Assembly: GCA_900543105.1 (NCBI GenBank)
Contig: UQQA01000138.1
Location: forward strand, 1-6,470
Direction: 5' to 3'
Length of the DNA stretch: 6,470 nt
Source of the DNA: an uncultured Ruminococcus sp.
GTDB lineage: Bacteria; Bacillota; Clostridia; Oscillospirales; Ruminococcaceae
This document shows positions 6,332 to 6,470 of the stretch, one piece after another. Both the position numbers and the translations under genes were made by a program. The notes below the pieces were generated by a model. It had not been told where the DNA came from. It did not search any database and saw only the letters and a list, made by a program, of their open reading frames with translations. Every line of letters begins with the position of its first letter. Position 1 is the first letter of the stretch.

Positions 6332-6342
6332 AATTATAATTG
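6331..6342. repeat. 12-base perfect palindrome next to the first Shine-Dalgarno of the operon
   Basis: CAATTATAATTG reads identically on both strands and ends on the first G of the GGAG ribosome binding site of the ymfF-like gene. It could be a small operator, a weak RNA hairpin touching the SD, or simply a chance result of AT-rich sequence. It is reported because of its position only. Confidence 0.4.
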
Positions 6343-6412
6343 ATTTAAAATTGCAGGTTTGACGAACTTTTATTCAGTAAGTCCCTTTCCCTTAAAATTA
6401 AATATCGTTTTA

Positions 6413-6442
6413 ATTATAACACATTTTTTTATAAAATACCAT
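6413..6442 (-). promoter_or_regulatory. Probable housekeeping (sigma-A type) promoter of the five-gene operon
   Basis: A perfect minus-strand -10 box TATAAT (6418-6413) is preceded by TG-T (6421-6419), an extended -10. The best -35 at 18-bp spacing is ATGGTA (6442-6437), a weak three-of-six match to TTGACA, as is common with extended -10 elements. The start of transcription would fall near 6405, leaving a leader of roughly 85 bases before the TTG start. The region 6329-6470 is AT-rich and contains no supported gene. No strong riboswitch or terminator hairpin is visible in the leader. Confidence 0.6.
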
Positions 6443-6470
6443 AGTTTAAATAAAAATTTCCGACTTGACA

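Noticed and set aside
6333..6338. Second TATAAT on the minus strand as a promoter
   Set aside because: There is no acceptable -35 at 16-18 bp, and transcription would start at or after the SD, so it would not give a translatable leader.
1..6470. CRISPR array, tRNA/rRNA, insertion sequence, defence or toxin-antitoxin system
   Set aside because: No direct repeat arrays, transposase motifs, long terminal inverted repeats or RNA gene folds were seen. All minus-strand space is taken by five recognisable housekeeping-type genes.

Overview
The window looks like chromosomal DNA from an anaerobic, low- to mid-GC Firmicute, most likely a Clostridia member of the Ruminococcaceae/Oscillospiraceae type. 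The reasons are strong GGAGG-type ribosome binding sites before tightly packed genes, a ymfF/ymfH pair of M16 peptidase-like genes, a cysteine-rich extracytoplasmic PBP, and a small four-cysteine protein of a kind I associate with Ruminococcus-like genomes. The taxonomy is inference; no marker gene fixes it.

Layout. A plus-strand gene enters from the left edge and ends at 200; it encodes a small Cys4 protein of unknown function. It converges on a five-gene minus-strand block that fills the rest of the window. The two are separated by one hairpin terminator (216-247), whose arms also carry the last codons of the minus-strand gene. Read in the direction of transcription (right to left) the block is: a promoter near 6413-6442, a ymfF-like M16 protein without the zinc motif (6319-5042), a ymfH-like M16 protein with HxxEH (5049-3757), lgt (3757-2705), folD (2721-1867) and a class B penicillin-binding protein (1822-230). 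The first four genes overlap by 8, 1 and 17 bases, each with a Shine-Dalgarno (SD) inside the preceding gene, so they are almost certainly co-transcribed and probably translationally coupled. Three upstream-extended start codons were rejected in favour of starts with proper SD spacing, including a TTG start for the ymfF-like gene.

How the genes may work together. Lgt (lipoprotein lipidation) and the PBP (peptidoglycan crosslinking) act at the envelope. FolD supplies one-carbon folate units. The two M16 proteins look like complementary halves of one heterodimeric peptidase: one has the zinc site, the other the Arg/Tyr motif. I see no defence system, mobile element, CRISPR, tRNA or rRNA. Gene content is ordinary housekeeping.

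The most unusual element is the 44-base folD-PBP gap. It contains a nearly perfect 12-bp hairpin whose 3' arm is the PBP's own SD and whose trailing U-tract is the SD-to-AUG spacer. It could therefore act both as an intrinsic terminator and as an SD-sequestering switch for the PBP.
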